A stretch of DNA of 64,000 nt from Vibrio diabolicus (GCA_001048675.1 CCKK01000018.1:1-64000), one strand, 5' to 3'; positions 17,864-27,857 are shown, numbered from the stretch's first letter. Made by a program: numbers and translations. Notes: a model not told the origin generated them from the letters alone.

Positions 17864-17922
17864 TGCGTCTGCGCTGCTTTACTGAGTGGCGCATTTTATT
17901 CTTCTCGTATTATAGATATAAA

Positions 17923-17948
17923 AAAGGCTTGGTTTTCACCAAGCCTTT
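17923..17948. terminator. bidirectional terminator between uraA and upp
   Basis: Eleven-base arms AAAGGCTTGGT/ACCAAGCCTTT around TTTC, then GTTTTTT on the plus strand and A-rich flanks on the left. Confidence 0.88.
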
Positions 17949-17984
17949 GTTTTTTCTGTTCAGTCGTAGTAATACATTAAAGAA

Positions 17985-18611
17985 TTACTTAGTACCGAAG
18001 ATCTTATCACCTGCATCACCTAGACCCGGTACGATGTAGCCTTTGTCATTTAGCTTCTCATCGATTGCCGCAGTGTATAGCTCCACATCTGGGTGTGCTT
18101 TTTCTAGCGCTTCAATACCTTCTGGTGCAGCAACAAGTACCAACACTTTGATTTGGTTACAACCTTTCTCTTTTAGAAGATCAATCGTAGCAATCATAGA
18201 ACCACCCGTTGCAAGCATTGGGTCAACAACAAGCGCAATACGCTCATCGATGTTAGAAGCAAGCTTGTTGAAGTAAGGAACTGGCTCAAGTGTTTCTTCA
18301 TCACGGTAAATACCAACAACACTGATACGTGCGCTTGGCATGTGCTCAAGAACTCCGTCCATCATGCCTAGACCTGCACGTAGGATTGGTACTACGGTTA
18401 CTTTTTTACCTTTAATTTGGTCTACTTCTACCGGACCGTTCCAACCATCAATGGTCACTTTTTCTGTTTCAAAGTCTGACGTTGCTTCGTAAGTAAGTAG
18501 GCTACCGACCTCAGTCGCTAACTCACGAAAACGTTTTGTGCTGATGTCACCTTCTCTCATTAGACCAATTTTATGTTTTACTAGAGGGTGCTTTACTTCA
18601 ACAACTTTCAT
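17985..18611 (-). CDS. upp: uracil phosphoribosyltransferase
   Basis: Converts uracil and PRPP to UMP in pyrimidine salvage. It has 208 aa, identical in length to E. coli Upp. The PRPP loop is visible as [15 protein letters not shown], and the uracil-binding C-terminal GLGDAGDK segment is intact. Two ATGs lie six bases apart; CCGGAG directly abuts the first (18617) and is 6 bases from the second (18611), so 18611 is the start and matches E. coli MKIVEVKHPL. Confidence 0.97.
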   Translation of the reverse strand: MKVVEVKHPLVKHKIGLMREGDISTKRFRELATEVGSLLTYEATSDFETEKVTIDGWNGPVEVDQIKGKKVTVVPILRAGLGMMDGVLEHMPSARISVVGIYRDEETLEPVPYFNKLASNIDERIALVVDPMLATGGSMIATIDLLKEKGCNQIKVLVLVAAPEGIEALEKAHPDVELYTAAIDEKLNDKGYIVPGLGDAGDKIFGTK

Positions 18612-18655
18612 GTCCATCTCCGGCTATAGTTGGCAATATTTAAACAAACCTTCAG

Positions 18656-18684
18656 ATTATACATGATTTTTACAGGGATATCAG
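18656..18684 (-). promoter_or_regulatory. upp promoter
   Basis: On the minus strand: CTGATA, 17 bases, TATAAT with an upstream TG (extended -10). It lies about 45 bases before the upp ATG. Confidence 0.65.
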
Positions 18685-18709
18685 GATAAATCACTAAAGA
18701 AAAAAACAG

Positions 18710-18725
18710 ACGCAAACGTTTGCTA
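18710..18725 (+). promoter_or_regulatory. PurR operator of purM (between upp and purM)
   Basis: ACGCAAACGTTTGCTA matches the PurR consensus ACGCAAACGTTTGCGT at 14 of 16 positions. It overlaps the likely purM -35 (TTGCTA, 18720-18725) and so should block purMN transcription when hypoxanthine or guanine is plentiful. It is about 25 bases upstream of the upp -35, so an effect on upp is less certain. Confidence 0.85.
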
Positions 18726-18749
18726 TCTATGTTTAAGCACTGTTAGAAT
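18720..18749 (+). promoter_or_regulatory. purM promoter
   Basis: TTGCTA, 18 bases, TAGAAT. The -35 is inside the PurR box. The start codon follows 42 bases later. Confidence 0.55.
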
Positions 18750-18790
18750 AGCGCCGTTTTCATATCCAACTTAATACCGAGGACTTCCCT

Positions 18791-19831
18791 GTGAGTGGTA
18801 ACAACTCTTCTCTTAGCTATAAAGACGCTGGTGTAGATATTGATGCAGGCAACGCGCTTGTGGATCGTATTAAGGGTGCGGTAAAACGTACTCGTCGCCC
18901 TGAAGTTATGGGTGGTATCGGTGGTTTTGGCGCGCTATGCGAATTGCCAACCAAATACAAACAACCTGTACTGGTTTCTGGTACTGATGGCGTAGGTACT
19001 AAGCTTCGCCTAGCACTGGATATGAACAAGCACGACACTATCGGCATCGACCTTGTTGCGATGTGTGTAAATGATCTTATCGTGCAAGGCGCAGAGCCAC
19101 TGTTCTTCCTAGATTATTACGCAACAGGCAAGCTAGACGTTGATACCGCAGCGGATGTTGTTTCAGGTATCGCGGAAGGCTGTATTCAAGCAGGTTGCGC
19201 CCTAATTGGTGGCGAAACTGCCGAGATGCCTGGCATGTATGAAGGCGAAGACTACGACGTAGCTGGTTTCTGTGTTGGCGTAGTCGAAAAAGAAGACGTG
19301 ATCGACGGCACGAAAGTCGCTGCTGGTGATGCACTTATCGCTGTTGGCTCAAGCGGTCCACACTCAAACGGTTACTCCCTTATCCGTAAAATCCTAGAAG
19401 TATCTGGCGCAGATAAGAACGAAGAACTAGCAGGTCGCACTATCGGTGAGCACCTACTAGAACCAACGAAGATTTACATCAAATCAGCACTTAAGATGAT
19501 TGAGAAACACGACATCCATGCGATTTCTCATATCACTGGTGGTGGTTTCTGGGAAAACATCCCACGTGTGCTGCCTGAAGGCACAAAAGCAGTTATCGAT
19601 GGTAACAGCTGGGAATGGCCAGTGATCTTCAAGTGGCTACAAGAGAAAGGCAACGTCGACACACACGAAATGTACCGTACGTTCAACTGTGGTGTGGGTC
19701 TAATCGTTGCACTACCTAAAGACCAAGCGGAAGCCGCGGTTGCTCTTCTTCAAGAAGAAGGTGAAAACGCATGGGTTATTGGTCAAATCGCGCAAGCTGA
19801 AGCGAACGAAGAGCAAGTTGAAATCCAATAA
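18791..19831 (+). CDS. purM: phosphoribosylformylglycinamidine cyclo-ligase (AIR synthetase)
   Basis: Catalyses the ATP-dependent ring closure giving aminoimidazole ribotide in purine synthesis. It has 346 aa (E. coli 345). The family blocks [38 protein letters not shown] and [14 protein letters not shown] are all present. The start codon is GTG, preceded by GAGG about 8 bases upstream. It is followed by purN, separated by a terminator-like hairpin. Confidence 0.97.
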   Translation: MSGNNSSLSYKDAGVDIDAGNALVDRIKGAVKRTRRPEVMGGIGGFGALCELPTKYKQPVLVSGTDGVGTKLRLALDMNKHDTIGIDLVAMCVNDLIVQGAEPLFFLDYYATGKLDVDTAADVVSGIAEGCIQAGCALIGGETAEMPGMYEGEDYDVAGFCVGVVEKEDVIDGTKVAAGDALIAVGSSGPHSNGYSLIRKILEVSGADKNEELAGRTIGEHLLEPTKIYIKSALKMIEKHDIHAISHITGGGFWENIPRVLPEGTKAVIDGNSWEWPVIFKWLQEKGNVDTHEMYRTFNCGVGLIVALPKDQAEAAVALLQEEGENAWVIGQIAQAEANEEQVEIQ

Positions 19832-19860
19832 TTTGCAAATCGAGCTCACAAGATAAAAAG

Positions 19861-19892
19861 AATGAGGACACTAGATGACTAGGTCCTCATTT
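19861..19892 (+). terminator. terminator-like hairpin between purM and purN
   Basis: AATGAGGAC pairs with GTCCTCATT, extended inside by CTAG/CTAG with one bulged A, then TTTT. The T run is short, so partial read-through into purN is likely. Confidence 0.6.
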
Positions 19893-19982
19893 TGCTATCT
19901 AGAACAATAAAAACCATTCTATTAGTAGGTAGTTTAGAAGCTACATAACTCCAACCTACAATACCAAGGCACTCTCGACATC

Positions 19983-20639
19983 ATGAAAAACCATACCCTA
20001 AAAAACATTGTGGTCCTCATCTCGGGTAACGGAAGTAACCTGCAAGCTATCTTGGAAGCTTGCGAAGACAGCATGCCAAACGCACGAGTGGCAGCCGTGT
20101 TCTCTAACAAAGCCGATGCTTTTGGTTTAGAACGTGCAAAAAAGTTTGATGTAGACGGTCACTTTGTCGACCCTAAAGCATTCGATTCACGTGAAAGCTT
20201 TGATGCAGAGCTAATGAGTCAAATCGATGAATACCAACCAGACGTGATTATTCTGGCGGGCTACATGCGTATTCTGAGCAGCGAGTTTGTTTCTCATTAC
20301 ATGGGTAAGATGATCAATATCCACCCTTCTCTTCTACCAAAATATCCTGGGCTACACACACACCAGAGAGCAATTGATGCTGGCGATAAAGAACATGGTA
20401 CGAGTGTGCACTTTGTAACGGAAGAGCTTGATGGTGGCCCTGTCATACTGCAAGCAAAAGTTCCGGTATTCGAAGACGATAATGCTAGTGTACTTGCAGC
20501 GCGTGTTCAGGCTCAGGAACACCGAATCTACCCTATGGTGGCTAAGTGGCTGGTAGACGAGCGGTTGATCATGAAGGATGGTAAAGCCTATTTAGATGGC
20601 GCAGAGCTTGGCACACACGGCTACGCCTCCGATGAGTAG
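19983..20639 (+). CDS. purN: phosphoribosylglycinamide formyltransferase
   Basis: Transfers a formyl group from 10-formyl-tetrahydrofolate to GAR in purine synthesis. It has 218 aa (E. coli 212). The phosphate loop SGNGSNLQAI is at residues 14-23. The catalytic region INIHPSLLPKYPGLHT follows, with Asn and His, then GTSVHFVTEELDGGPVI with the active-site Asp. The 151-base spacer after purM is longer than usual for purMN. Confidence 0.96.
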   Translation: MKNHTLKNIVVLISGNGSNLQAILEACEDSMPNARVAAVFSNKADAFGLERAKKFDVDGHFVDPKAFDSRESFDAELMSQIDEYQPDVIILAGYMRILSSEFVSHYMGKMINIHPSLLPKYPGLHTHQRAIDAGDKEHGTSVHFVTEELDGGPVILQAKVPVFEDDNASVLAARVQAQEHRIYPMVAKWLVDERLIMKDGKAYLDGAELGTHGYASDE

Positions 20640-20663
20640 TCCTGAACACCAAACTCCAAACAC

Positions 20664-20690
20664 AAAAGAGCAGCCTGAGAGCTGCCTTTT
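20664..20690 (+). terminator. terminator after purN
   Basis: AAAAG-GCAGC pairs with GCTGC-CTTTT with one bulged A, followed by GTTATTTT. It starts 25 bases past the purN stop. Confidence 0.75.
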
Positions 20691-20722
20691 GTTATTTTGA
20701 AACATATAAACTTGATTCAAGA

Positions 20723-20916
20723 AAGCCGTAGTGAGGCTAGAAACCTAAAACCCAACATTCTAAAAAATCCCATAACCACTTGAGTAACACGACACTCGGA
20801 AAGTAGATTCTGAATCTGGTTCGTTCCTCACCGTTCAGAATAACGTGGTGTTTTATGAGAAATTTCTATCAGTTACGTCTTTCCGGCAAGCCTTAGCGAG
20901 ACTAGGAAGCTAGAAA
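20723..20916. repeat. degenerate intergenic repeat with internal inverted repeat
   Basis: Two imperfect direct copies of an AAGCCnTAGnGAGnCTAG unit lie at about 20723-20749 and 20888-20916. Between them is an inverted repeat, ATTCTGAA (20807-20814) and TTCAGAAT (20834-20841), within a larger imperfect stem. The block fills most of the 371 bases between purN and yafJ. It looks like a decayed REP/MITE-type intergenic element. No coding sequence is seen. Confidence 0.45.
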
Positions 20917-20964
20917 GTATGAGAGTTCACCAGTATCCGCATTCGGTTGAAAACGTATAAAAAT

Positions 20965-20988
20965 AAAGCTCGCGATTAAGCGAGCTTT
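20965..20988 (-). terminator. terminator after yafJ
   Basis: Nine-base arms AAAGCTCGC/GCGAGCTTT. On the minus strand it is followed by ATTTTTATA. It lies 22 bases past the yafJ stop. Confidence 0.8.
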
Positions 20989-21010
20989 ACGAGTTGTTCC
21001 GAATTAACCG

Positions 21011-21856
21011 CTATTCTAACGGCTCAGTTGGCGCCTGATTGCCCGGTTTCGCCGCTGCAAACGGCACATTCACCAGTTCAGAGGCATTGTTTTTCACTAG
21101 TTCACCTAGGTGAAACAAGCCGTACTCGCCAGGTTTCATCCGCTGCCAAGCTTCGTTACCCGTTAAAGGTTGAGTCGCGATCACAGAAACAATGTCATGT
21201 GGCGTTGTTTCTTCTTGGAAGTTAATTTCCACATCTTCATCAAGCAAAGCGGCTTTACCAAACGGTGCGCGTCTTGTGATCCAATACAAATGATTGGTGC
21301 AATACGTCATTACATACTCACCATCACTCAGAAGCATGTTAAATACACCCTTCTCTCTTAGCTCATCACAACATTTAGCAACATATAAGAATACCGACTC
21401 CATATCCTTTGGCGGCTCAGGATATCGATCTTCCATTTGCTTCAACAACCAGCAAAATGCCAGTTCGCTATCTGTCTCGCCGACAGGTCGGTGTCGACCC
21501 GTATGTAAGTCTTGATAGCCTGAGAGCTGACCGTTGTGCGCAAACGTCCAATACCTACCCCATAACTCACGTGTAAAGGGATGAGTATTTTCTAAATTAA
21601 CACCACCACGATTCGCCTGTCGGATATGACTAACGACAGCACGACTCTTGATAGGATAATTTTGCACTAACTCTGCAATTTGCGACTCACAACTTGGCTT
21701 GGGATCTTTGAAAGTTCGAAAACCTTTCCCTTCGTAGAAGGTAATTCCCCATCCGTCACGGTGTGGGCCAGTTCGACCTCCACGCTGCATGAGCCCGGTA
21801 AAACTGAAACAAATATCCGTCGGAACATTAGCGCTCATACCGAGCAATTCACACAT
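21011..21856 (-). CDS. yafJ: class II glutamine amidotransferase, YafJ family
   Basis: 281-aa protein with an N-terminal nucleophile glutaminase fold. Cys2 (MCELLGMSAN) would be the nucleophile after Met removal, and the motifs GPHRDGWGI and TFAHNGQL are typical of type II glutaminases. No synthetase domain is fused, so the acceptor of the ammonia is unknown. It lies 51 bases after gmhA, the same pair as in E. coli. Confidence 0.88.
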   Translation of the reverse strand: MCELLGMSANVPTDICFSFTGLMQRGGRTGPHRDGWGITFYEGKGFRTFKDPKPSCESQIAELVQNYPIKSRAVVSHIRQANRGGVNLENTHPFTRELWGRYWTFAHNGQLSGYQDLHTGRHRPVGETDSELAFCWLLKQMEDRYPEPPKDMESVFLYVAKCCDELREKGVFNMLLSDGEYVMTYCTNHLYWITRRAPFGKAALLDEDVEINFQEETTPHDIVSVIATQPLTGNEAWQRMKPGEYGLFHLGELVKNNASELVNVPFAAAKPGNQAPTEPLE

Positions 21857-21907
21857 GATTTAAAAAACTCCCTAACAACACAGCTCGAAAAGGTGGCTGT
21901 GAAACGA

Positions 21908-22483
21908 CTATTCCATCTCTTTTTCAATCAACTGAATGATGATATGAATAATCTTAATATGAATTTCCTGAATACGGTCCGCATAACCAAAGTGTGGCAC
22001 GCGGATTTCAATATCGGCAAGCCCTGCCATTTTGCCGCCATCTTTGCCTGTTAGCGCAATCGTCTTCATGCCTTTCGCTTGCGCCGCTTCAATCGCTTTC
22101 AGGATGTTACCTGAGTTACCTGAAGTCGACAGACCAAACAGTACGTCACCTTTTCGGCCAACCGCTTCTACATAACGGGAAAACACGAAGTCATAACCAA
22201 AGTCATTACTCACGCAAGAAAGGTGGCTTGGATCTGAAATAGCAATACCAGCATAGCCAGGACGGTTTTCTCGGTAACGGCCTGTTAACTCTTCGGCAAA
22301 GTGCATCGAATCACAGTGAGAACCACCGTTACCACATGACAGTACTTTACCATCTTGCTTGAATGAGTCAGCAATCATTTTCGCCGCTGCTTCGATTTGC
22401 GCAATGTTATGGTCATCGCTTAAAAATTTGTTGAGCACTTCAGCAGCTTCGTTTAATTCACTTCTAATCAGATCATGGTACAT
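21908..22483 (-). CDS. gmhA: sedoheptulose 7-phosphate isomerase
   Basis: Makes D-glycero-D-manno-heptose 7-phosphate, the first step to ADP-heptose for the lipopolysaccharide core. It has 191 aa (E. coli GmhA 192). SIS-domain motifs are intact: [20 protein letters not shown] near residue 50, [10 protein letters not shown] near 120, and the catalytic H in REIHI-like QEIHIKIIH near 175-185. It is cotranscribed with yafJ and divergent from fadE. Confidence 0.96.
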   Translation of the reverse strand: MYHDLIRSELNEAAEVLNKFLSDDHNIAQIEAAAKMIADSFKQDGKVLSCGNGGSHCDSMHFAEELTGRYRENRPGYAGIAISDPSHLSCVSNDFGYDFVFSRYVEAVGRKGDVLFGLSTSGNSGNILKAIEAAQAKGMKTIALTGKDGGKMAGLADIEIRVPHFGYADRIQEIHIKIIHIIIQLIEKEME

Positions 22484-22544
22484 AAGACGTTCTCTTTATT
22501 ATTTCGGCTTCAGTCAGTCCTAGATTCACTGAGCAAATTGTTCT

Positions 22545-22561
22545 GATACCAATTTGGTATC
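22545..22561. promoter_or_regulatory. perfect 17-base palindrome upstream of gmhA
   Basis: GATACCAA and TTGGTATC flank a single T. It lies about 60 bases upstream of the gmhA start, a good position for an operator. The regulator is not recognised. Confidence 0.45.
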
Positions 22562-22790
22562 GGACATTTCATAAACCTGAACTCGGGTTTGATTACTCTG
22601 AGTTTACCCACAAACGAGAATTAGTGTCGATAGTGAACCAACAGATTTAGATTGGTGATGGTAATAAACTTGTCAACTTGCTCATGAAACCATCACTCAA
22701 ATCGCACTTTAGAACTTTAACTCTACTTAGATCACTTTTTATCCAATCTTATGTTTTACATTTCCTTAATATTTTGATTACACTTAAACC

Positions 22791-22807
22791 AACTGGTTAG
22801 ACCTCTT
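22791..22807 (+). promoter_or_regulatory. FadR-like operator upstream of fadE
   Basis: AACTGGTTAGACCTCTT agrees with the FadR consensus AACTGGTCnGACnnGTT in the left half and the GAC core. It ends 51 bases before fadE. Repression of fadE in the absence of long-chain acyl-CoA is inferred. The 375-base gap around it also holds the gmhA promoter region; no gene is seen. Confidence 0.65.
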
Positions 22808-22858
22808 ACCTAACATACAGACGTACAACACTTATAAAGTCTGAAAAGGAAAATACAT

Positions 22859-25303
22859 ATGGACATCTTGCTCTCAATCATCACGATGACGGTCGTGCTA
22901 GGCATTACGCTCTACCACCGCATGTCTCTCGTGAAATCTATTAGTTTACTCACAGCAGCTATGTTAGCGCTCACAGTAATAGGCGCGGTTGGCGTTACTG
23001 GTTGGGCTATTTACGTTCTTGCTGCCGCTGTATTCGCGGTTCCTGGCGTACGTCAGTCTTTGATAAGCCGCAAAGCATTAGCGCTTTTCAAGAAAGTGCT
23101 GCCAGCTATGTCTCAAACCGAAAAAGAAGCGTTAGACGCAGGTACCGTCTGGTGGGAAGCCGAGCTATTTAAAGGCAAACCAGAGTGGCAAAAGCTTCAC
23201 GCCATTCAAGCACCTAAATTAAGTGCAGAAGAACAAGCCTTTTTAGACGGTCCAGTGAATGAAGTGTGTGCCATGGTGAGCGATTTCCAAGTGACTCACG
23301 AACTCGCAGACTTACCGCCAGAAGTATGGCAATACCTGAAAGATCACAAATTCTTCGCCATGATCATTAAGAAAAAGTACGGTGGTCTAGAATTCTCAGC
23401 ATACGCGCAATCACTAGTACTACAAAAACTAACGGGTGTTTCTGGCGTTCTATCGTCTACCGTTGGTGTTCCTAACTCTTTGGGCCCTGGTGAGCTACTG
23501 CAACACTACGGTACTGAAGATCAGAAAAATCATTACTTACCGCGCCTAGCTGAAGGTAAGGAAATCCCTTGTTTCGCCCTAACGAGTCCAGAAGCTGGCT
23601 CTGACGCTGGCTCTATTCCAGATTACGGTGTGGTTTGTAAAGGCGAATGGGAAGGAAAAGAAGTACTGGGTATGCGCCTGACTTGGAACAAGCGCTACAT
23701 CACCCTAGCGCCAGTCGCAACGGTACTAGGCTTAGCATTTAAACTTCGCGATCCTGAAGGTTTGCTAGGCGAAAAAGAAGATCTTGGCATCACTTGTGCG
23801 CTTATCCCAACTGATGTCAAAGGTGTTGAGATTGGTAACCGACACTTCCCGCTCAATGTGCCATTCCAAAATGGTCCAACGCGCGGTAAAGACATCTTTG
23901 TTCCTATCGATTTCATTATCGGTGGTGAAAAAATGGCGGGCCAAGGTTGGCGTATGCTGGTTGAGTGTCTATCGGTTGGTCGTGGTATCACGCTACCTTC
24001 AAACTCAACAGGTGGCATCAAAACTGCGGCAATGGCAACGGGCGCTTACTCACGCATTCGTCGCCAGTTCAAACAACCTATCGGTCACATGGAAGGCGTA
24101 GAAGAGCCATTGGCACGTCTTGGTGGTAATGCTTACGTGATGGATGCAGCAAGCAACTTAACCGTGGCAGGTATCGACTTAGGTGAAAAGCCATCAGTAA
24201 TCTCAGCTATCGTGAAGTACCACTGTACTCATCGCGGTCAGCAAAGCATCATCGACGCAATGGACATCGTAGGCGGTAAAGGTATCTGTATGGGACCTTC
24301 TAACTTCCTAGCGCGTGGTTACCAAGGTGCGCCAATCGCGGTAACGGTTGAGGGTGCAAACATTTTAACACGCTCAATGATCATCTTTGGTCAAGGTGCG
24401 ATTCGTTGTCACCCTTACGTTCTTGAAGAAATGAACGCAGCATATTCTGACGCTGGCGATGCAGTTGAGAAGTTCGATAAAGCGCTTGCGGGTCACGTGA
24501 GCTTTACCATGAGTAACCTCGTACGCAGTATCTGGTTTGGTTTGAGCGACGGTTTAGGTTCTTCATCACCAACCAAAGATGCAACCAAGCGTTACTACCA
24601 ACAATTGAACCGTTACAGTGCAAACCTTGCTCTGCTATCGGATATCTCAATGGCAGTGCTAGGTGGCTCTTTGAAGCGTAAAGAGCGTCTATCAGCGCGT
24701 CTTGGTGACATTCTAAGCCAGCTATATTTAAGCTCTGCGACGTTGAAACGTTTTGAGCAAGATGGCCGCCCAGTCGAAGATTTACCATTAGTACACTGGG
24801 GTCTACAAGACAGTTTGAAACAAGCGGAAGTGGCGGTAGACGAATTCTTAGCAAACTTCCCGAACAAAGTGATTGGTCGTGCACTGCGCGTGTTAATCAT
24901 GCCATTCGGTCGTGTACGCAAAGCGCCAAGCGATAAACTAGACAGCAAAGTGGCACGCATTCTACAAACGCCAAGTGCAACACGTTCACGCATTGGTCGC
25001 GGTCAGTACCTAGAGCCAACAGAGCACAACGCAGCAGGTAAGATTGAGCTTGCATTGTCTGTGATTCTTCAAGCTGAGCCTGTGTTTGACAAGGTATGTA
25101 AAGCGCAAGGTAAGCGTCGCCCATTCTTACGTTTGGATATGATTGCTCAGGAAGGGCTAGAGCAAGGCTTCATAACGCAAGAAGAAGCCGATCTACTCAG
25201 AGAAGCTGAACAGCATCGTCTGGATACAATCAACGTTGACGACTTTGAGCCGGAATTGCTCGCAGCAAAGCCGCTATACCCTCAGATGGATAGCGTTGCC
25301 TAA
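22859..25303 (+). CDS. fadE: acyl-CoA dehydrogenase FadE
   Basis: FAD-dependent first step of fatty-acid beta-oxidation. It has 814 aa, the same as the E. coli FadE class. Two N-terminal membrane helices (residues about 4-60) are followed by the dehydrogenase core, with [18 protein letters not shown] near 240 and [12 protein letters not shown] near 495. A DUF1974-type C-terminal domain follows. The membrane anchor and extra domain distinguish FadE from soluble ACADs. A FadR-like site precedes it and a strong terminator follows. Confidence 0.96.
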   Translation: MDILLSIITMTVVLGITLYHRMSLVKSISLLTAAMLALTVIGAVGVTGWAIYVLAAAVFAVPGVRQSLISRKALALFKKVLPAMSQTEKEALDAGTVWWEAELFKGKPEWQKLHAIQAPKLSAEEQAFLDGPVNEVCAMVSDFQVTHELADLPPEVWQYLKDHKFFAMIIKKKYGGLEFSAYAQSLVLQKLTGVSGVLSSTVGVPNSLGPGELLQHYGTEDQKNHYLPRLAEGKEIPCFALTSPEAGSDAGSIPDYGVVCKGEWEGKEVLGMRLTWNKRYITLAPVATVLGLAFKLRDPEGLLGEKEDLGITCALIPTDVKGVEIGNRHFPLNVPFQNGPTRGKDIFVPIDFIIGGEKMAGQGWRMLVECLSVGRGITLPSNSTGGIKTAAMATGAYSRIRRQFKQPIGHMEGVEEPLARLGGNAYVMDAASNLTVAGIDLGEKPSVISAIVKYHCTHRGQQSIIDAMDIVGGKGICMGPSNFLARGYQGAPIAVTVEGANILTRSMIIFGQGAIRCHPYVLEEMNAAYSDAGDAVEKFDKALAGHVSFTMSNLVRSIWFGLSDGLGSSSPTKDATKRYYQQLNRYSANLALLSDISMAVLGGSLKRKERLSARLGDILSQLYLSSATLKRFEQDGRPVEDLPLVHWGLQDSLKQAEVAVDEFLANFPNKVIGRALRVLIMPFGRVRKAPSDKLDSKVARILQTPSATRSRIGRGQYLEPTEHNAAGKIELALSVILQAEPVFDKVCKAQGKRRPFLRLDMIAQEGLEQGFITQEEADLLREAEQHRLDTINVDDFEPELLAAKPLYPQMDSVA

Positions 25304-25322
25304 CTCTCTAATCTGAAACCAT

Positions 25323-25348
25323 AAAACGGGAGTGACAACTCCCGTTTT
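25323..25348 (+). terminator. terminator after fadE
   Basis: Arms AAAACGGGAGT/ACTCCCGTTTT around GACA, then a T run, 20 bases past the fadE stop. Confidence 0.9.
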
Positions 25349-25514
25349 TTATTGCTACCAGAATAGCCTTCATAACACCTCACACCACGAAGAACCTCTG
25401 CGCAAGCGCAATAAAATCCACGCACTCCGACCCTTCCCCCCGATTTCCAGTGATAACTAACTCACAGACGTTCCAAGCAAGCGGTGTATACTTTTAAGTA
25501 ACTCACTCACATAT

Positions 25515-27290
25515 ATGGTAAATCCGTTGGCTAAAATATTATTCGCACAGTGGTTCCCTGGGCTTGTTCAGCTTAAGCATTATCAAAAAGAATGGTTTGT
25601 TAACGACTTTAGAGCCGCCTTTTCTGTTGTCGCGGTTGCCCTGCCAGTTGCCATAGCTTATGCACAGCTAACCGGTGTATCTGCAATTGTCGGTCTGTAC
25701 TCGTGTGTACTGCCAATGTTGGTATACGCCATGATGGGCACATCTCGACAACTCATTGTCGGACCTGATGCAGCAACCTGTGCAGTGATTGCCGCCGTTG
25801 TTACGCCACTTGCCGCAGGTGACCCCACAAAACATTGGCAGTTGGTTATGACCATGACAGCGATGACGGGGATTTGGTGTGTACTGGCAAGTCGTTTCAA
25901 GCTAGGGGTGTTTGCAGATTTCCTTTCTCGTCCGATTCTTTTGGGTCTACTCAACGGTGTTGCTCTCACAATTATCGTTGGTCAGTTTGCGAAAGTAGTC
26001 GGTTTGAAATACGAGCAACGTTATTTACTGGAACGTTTATGGGAAGCTCCACAACGATTAACCGAGCTTCATTGGCCTACTGTAACTCTGAGTATCGTGA
26101 CAGTTGTCGTTTATTTGCTCACCAAACGCTACCGACCAACTTGGCCTGCTGCCATGCTGGCGATCCTCGTAACTACTGCGTCAGTTTGGTTTTTCCATTT
26201 ACAAGAGATGGGCGTATCGGTTGTCGGACTCACTCAAGGTGGCTTCCCTCAGTTTCAAACACCGGAGTTTGAACTAGGTGAAGTTCGTGAGCTAGTGGTC
26301 CCGGCGCTCAACCTTGCGATTGTCAGCTTTGTTAGCATGATGCTCACCGCGCGCAGTTTCGCTGCCAAAAACGGTTATGATATTGATGCAAATAAAGAGT
26401 TTCAGGCGTTGGGCTTTGCCAACATTGCCTCAGCGTTTTCGCAAGGTTTCGCGATAAGCGGAGCTGACTCACGCACAGCGGTAAATGATGCCAATGGTGG
26501 TAAATCTCAATTAGTTTCGATTGTCGCCGCAATCACCATTGCCATTATTGCGATATTTATTTATGAGCCTTTACAGTTTATTCCCATCGCATCACTTGGT
26601 GTCGTGTTGATCATCGCATCCTTGTCTCTGCTCGATCTCAAAGCCATTTGGAAATTAAAATCTCGTGACAAAGATGCGTTCTATCTAGCAATCATCACTT
26701 TTATTTCTGTTTTGATCGTAGGCGTAATACCGGGGATCACTTTGGCGGTACTGCTAGGGCTGTTTCAATTTTTACGTATTGTCATGCGACCGAGTGATCA
26801 GCTACTTGGCTTGGATGAAAAAGGCACCATTCGGACCATCGACGACTCAGGAAAAGCTTCGCCTATTCCTGGAATGGTGATTTACCGCTTTAACTCGCCG
26901 CTGACATACTTCAACGCACCTTACTTTAAACGCAGAGTGTTAGAGCAAGTAGAACATCACAAAGATGCAAGTTGCGTTGTCATCGACGCCGTATCGAGCT
27001 TTACTCACTTGGATCTCAGTGTGATGGCAACACTGGCAGATATTCACAATACTTTAAAAAAGAGAGGCGTACGCTTAATCCTCGCAGGAAGGAAACGACG
27101 CTTACGTCAATGGTGTGAGCTTACTGGTATCAGCACCAGTGAAGGAGGCATCTTACTGCGAGCCGATATGTACCTTGCCATTAAACTTAGTGGCTGTTAC
27201 ATCAGTGCTGTGGGTGAGGGACAAATTCCTACTGTTCAAAAAGAGCCTGATTTAGAGCAGCCACCCAAACCAATTCCAGAAGTGGCTTAA
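25515..27290 (+). CDS. SulP-family anion transporter with STAS domain
   Basis: 591 aa. The membrane part (about residues 30-420) carries SulP/SLC26 motifs such as VALPVAIAYAQLTG and ISGADSRTAVNDANGGKSQ. The C-terminal STAS domain starts near residue 455 (GMVIYRFNSPLTYFNAPYFK, then VVIDAVSSFTHLDLS). The substrate could be sulfate, bicarbonate, dicarboxylate or chloride; there is no carbonic anhydrase or sulfur gene alongside to decide. TATACT (25487-25492) with a TG just upstream suggests a promoter only about 25 bases before the ATG, and no Shine-Dalgarno is visible, so leader and start are uncertain. Confidence 0.88.
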   Translation: MVNPLAKILFAQWFPGLVQLKHYQKEWFVNDFRAAFSVVAVALPVAIAYAQLTGVSAIVGLYSCVLPMLVYAMMGTSRQLIVGPDAATCAVIAAVVTPLAAGDPTKHWQLVMTMTAMTGIWCVLASRFKLGVFADFLSRPILLGLLNGVALTIIVGQFAKVVGLKYEQRYLLERLWEAPQRLTELHWPTVTLSIVTVVVYLLTKRYRPTWPAAMLAILVTTASVWFFHLQEMGVSVVGLTQGGFPQFQTPEFELGEVRELVVPALNLAIVSFVSMMLTARSFAAKNGYDIDANKEFQALGFANIASAFSQGFAISGADSRTAVNDANGGKSQLVSIVAAITIAIIAIFIYEPLQFIPIASLGVVLIIASLSLLDLKAIWKLKSRDKDAFYLAIITFISVLIVGVIPGITLAVLLGLFQFLRIVMRPSDQLLGLDEKGTIRTIDDSGKASPIPGMVIYRFNSPLTYFNAPYFKRRVLEQVEHHKDASCVVIDAVSSFTHLDLSVMATLADIHNTLKKRGVRLILAGRKRRLRQWCELTGISTSEGGILLRADMYLAIKLSGCYISAVGEGQIPTVQKEPDLEQPPKPIPEVA

Positions 27291-27304
27291 ATGGAAATTT
27301 AATA

Positions 27305-27336
27305 TAGAAAACAGGAGATTAAACTCCTGTTTTCTA
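27305..27336. terminator. terminator between the SulP gene and the GNAT gene
   Basis: Thirteen-base perfect arms TAGAAAACAGGAG/CTCCTGTTTTCTA around ATTAAA, between convergent genes. Usable on either strand. Confidence 0.82.
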
Positions 27337-27363
27337 GTACTTATTTGCACAGCTAAATACGTG

Positions 27364-27774
27364 TTACACCTTCGGCTTAAACTTTTTTGTCATCCCTTGG
27401 CTTTTAGGAGCCACCAGCCTATAACCAAGCTTTTCGTAAAAGACCGGCTCATCAGCAATCATAGAAACGTAAGAGCCTTCAAGTGCAACAGAAGAAAGAT
27501 AATCGTCGATGTATTCCATGACTTTTCTACCTAACCCGTTACCTTGATAATCAGGGTCAACGGCAACGTCGACAATTTCGAAGTTACACGCCCCGTCACC
27601 AACAATCCGGCCCATTGCAATGAGCTTTCCTTCATCCCGGACAGATACGCCATACAACGAATTGGGTAGACCAATTTGAGCAGCTTTCAACGATTTGGGT
27701 GATAGCCCGGCTTTGACGCGCATATCACAGTATTCTTTCGGGCTTGGCACGTGCTCTTCATATCTTATTGTCAT
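27364..27774 (-). CDS. GNAT-family N-acetyltransferase
   Basis: 136 aa. The acetyl-CoA pyrophosphate loop is clear as VDPDYQGNGLGRKVM (Q/RxxGxG/A), after the beta strand NFEIVDVAV, and the C-terminal VFYEKLGYRLV block is typical of GNATs. The substrate cannot be told. I chose the ATG at 27774, with AAAGGAG upstream, over an earlier ATG at 27813. Last of three leftward genes in a small patch that breaks the conserved gene order. Confidence 0.85.
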   Translation of the reverse strand: MTIRYEEHVPSPKEYCDMRVKAGLSPKSLKAAQIGLPNSLYGVSVRDEGKLIAMGRIVGDGACNFEIVDVAVDPDYQGNGLGRKVMEYIDDYLSSVALEGSYVSMIADEPVFYEKLGYRLVAPKSQGMTKKFKPKV

Positions 27775-27857
27775 TATGTACGACTCCTTTGTATCACCTT
27801 GGAGCTTACACAACCAAACTGTATAAATAAACAGTTAAAATTGAAAAGATGTTCCCA

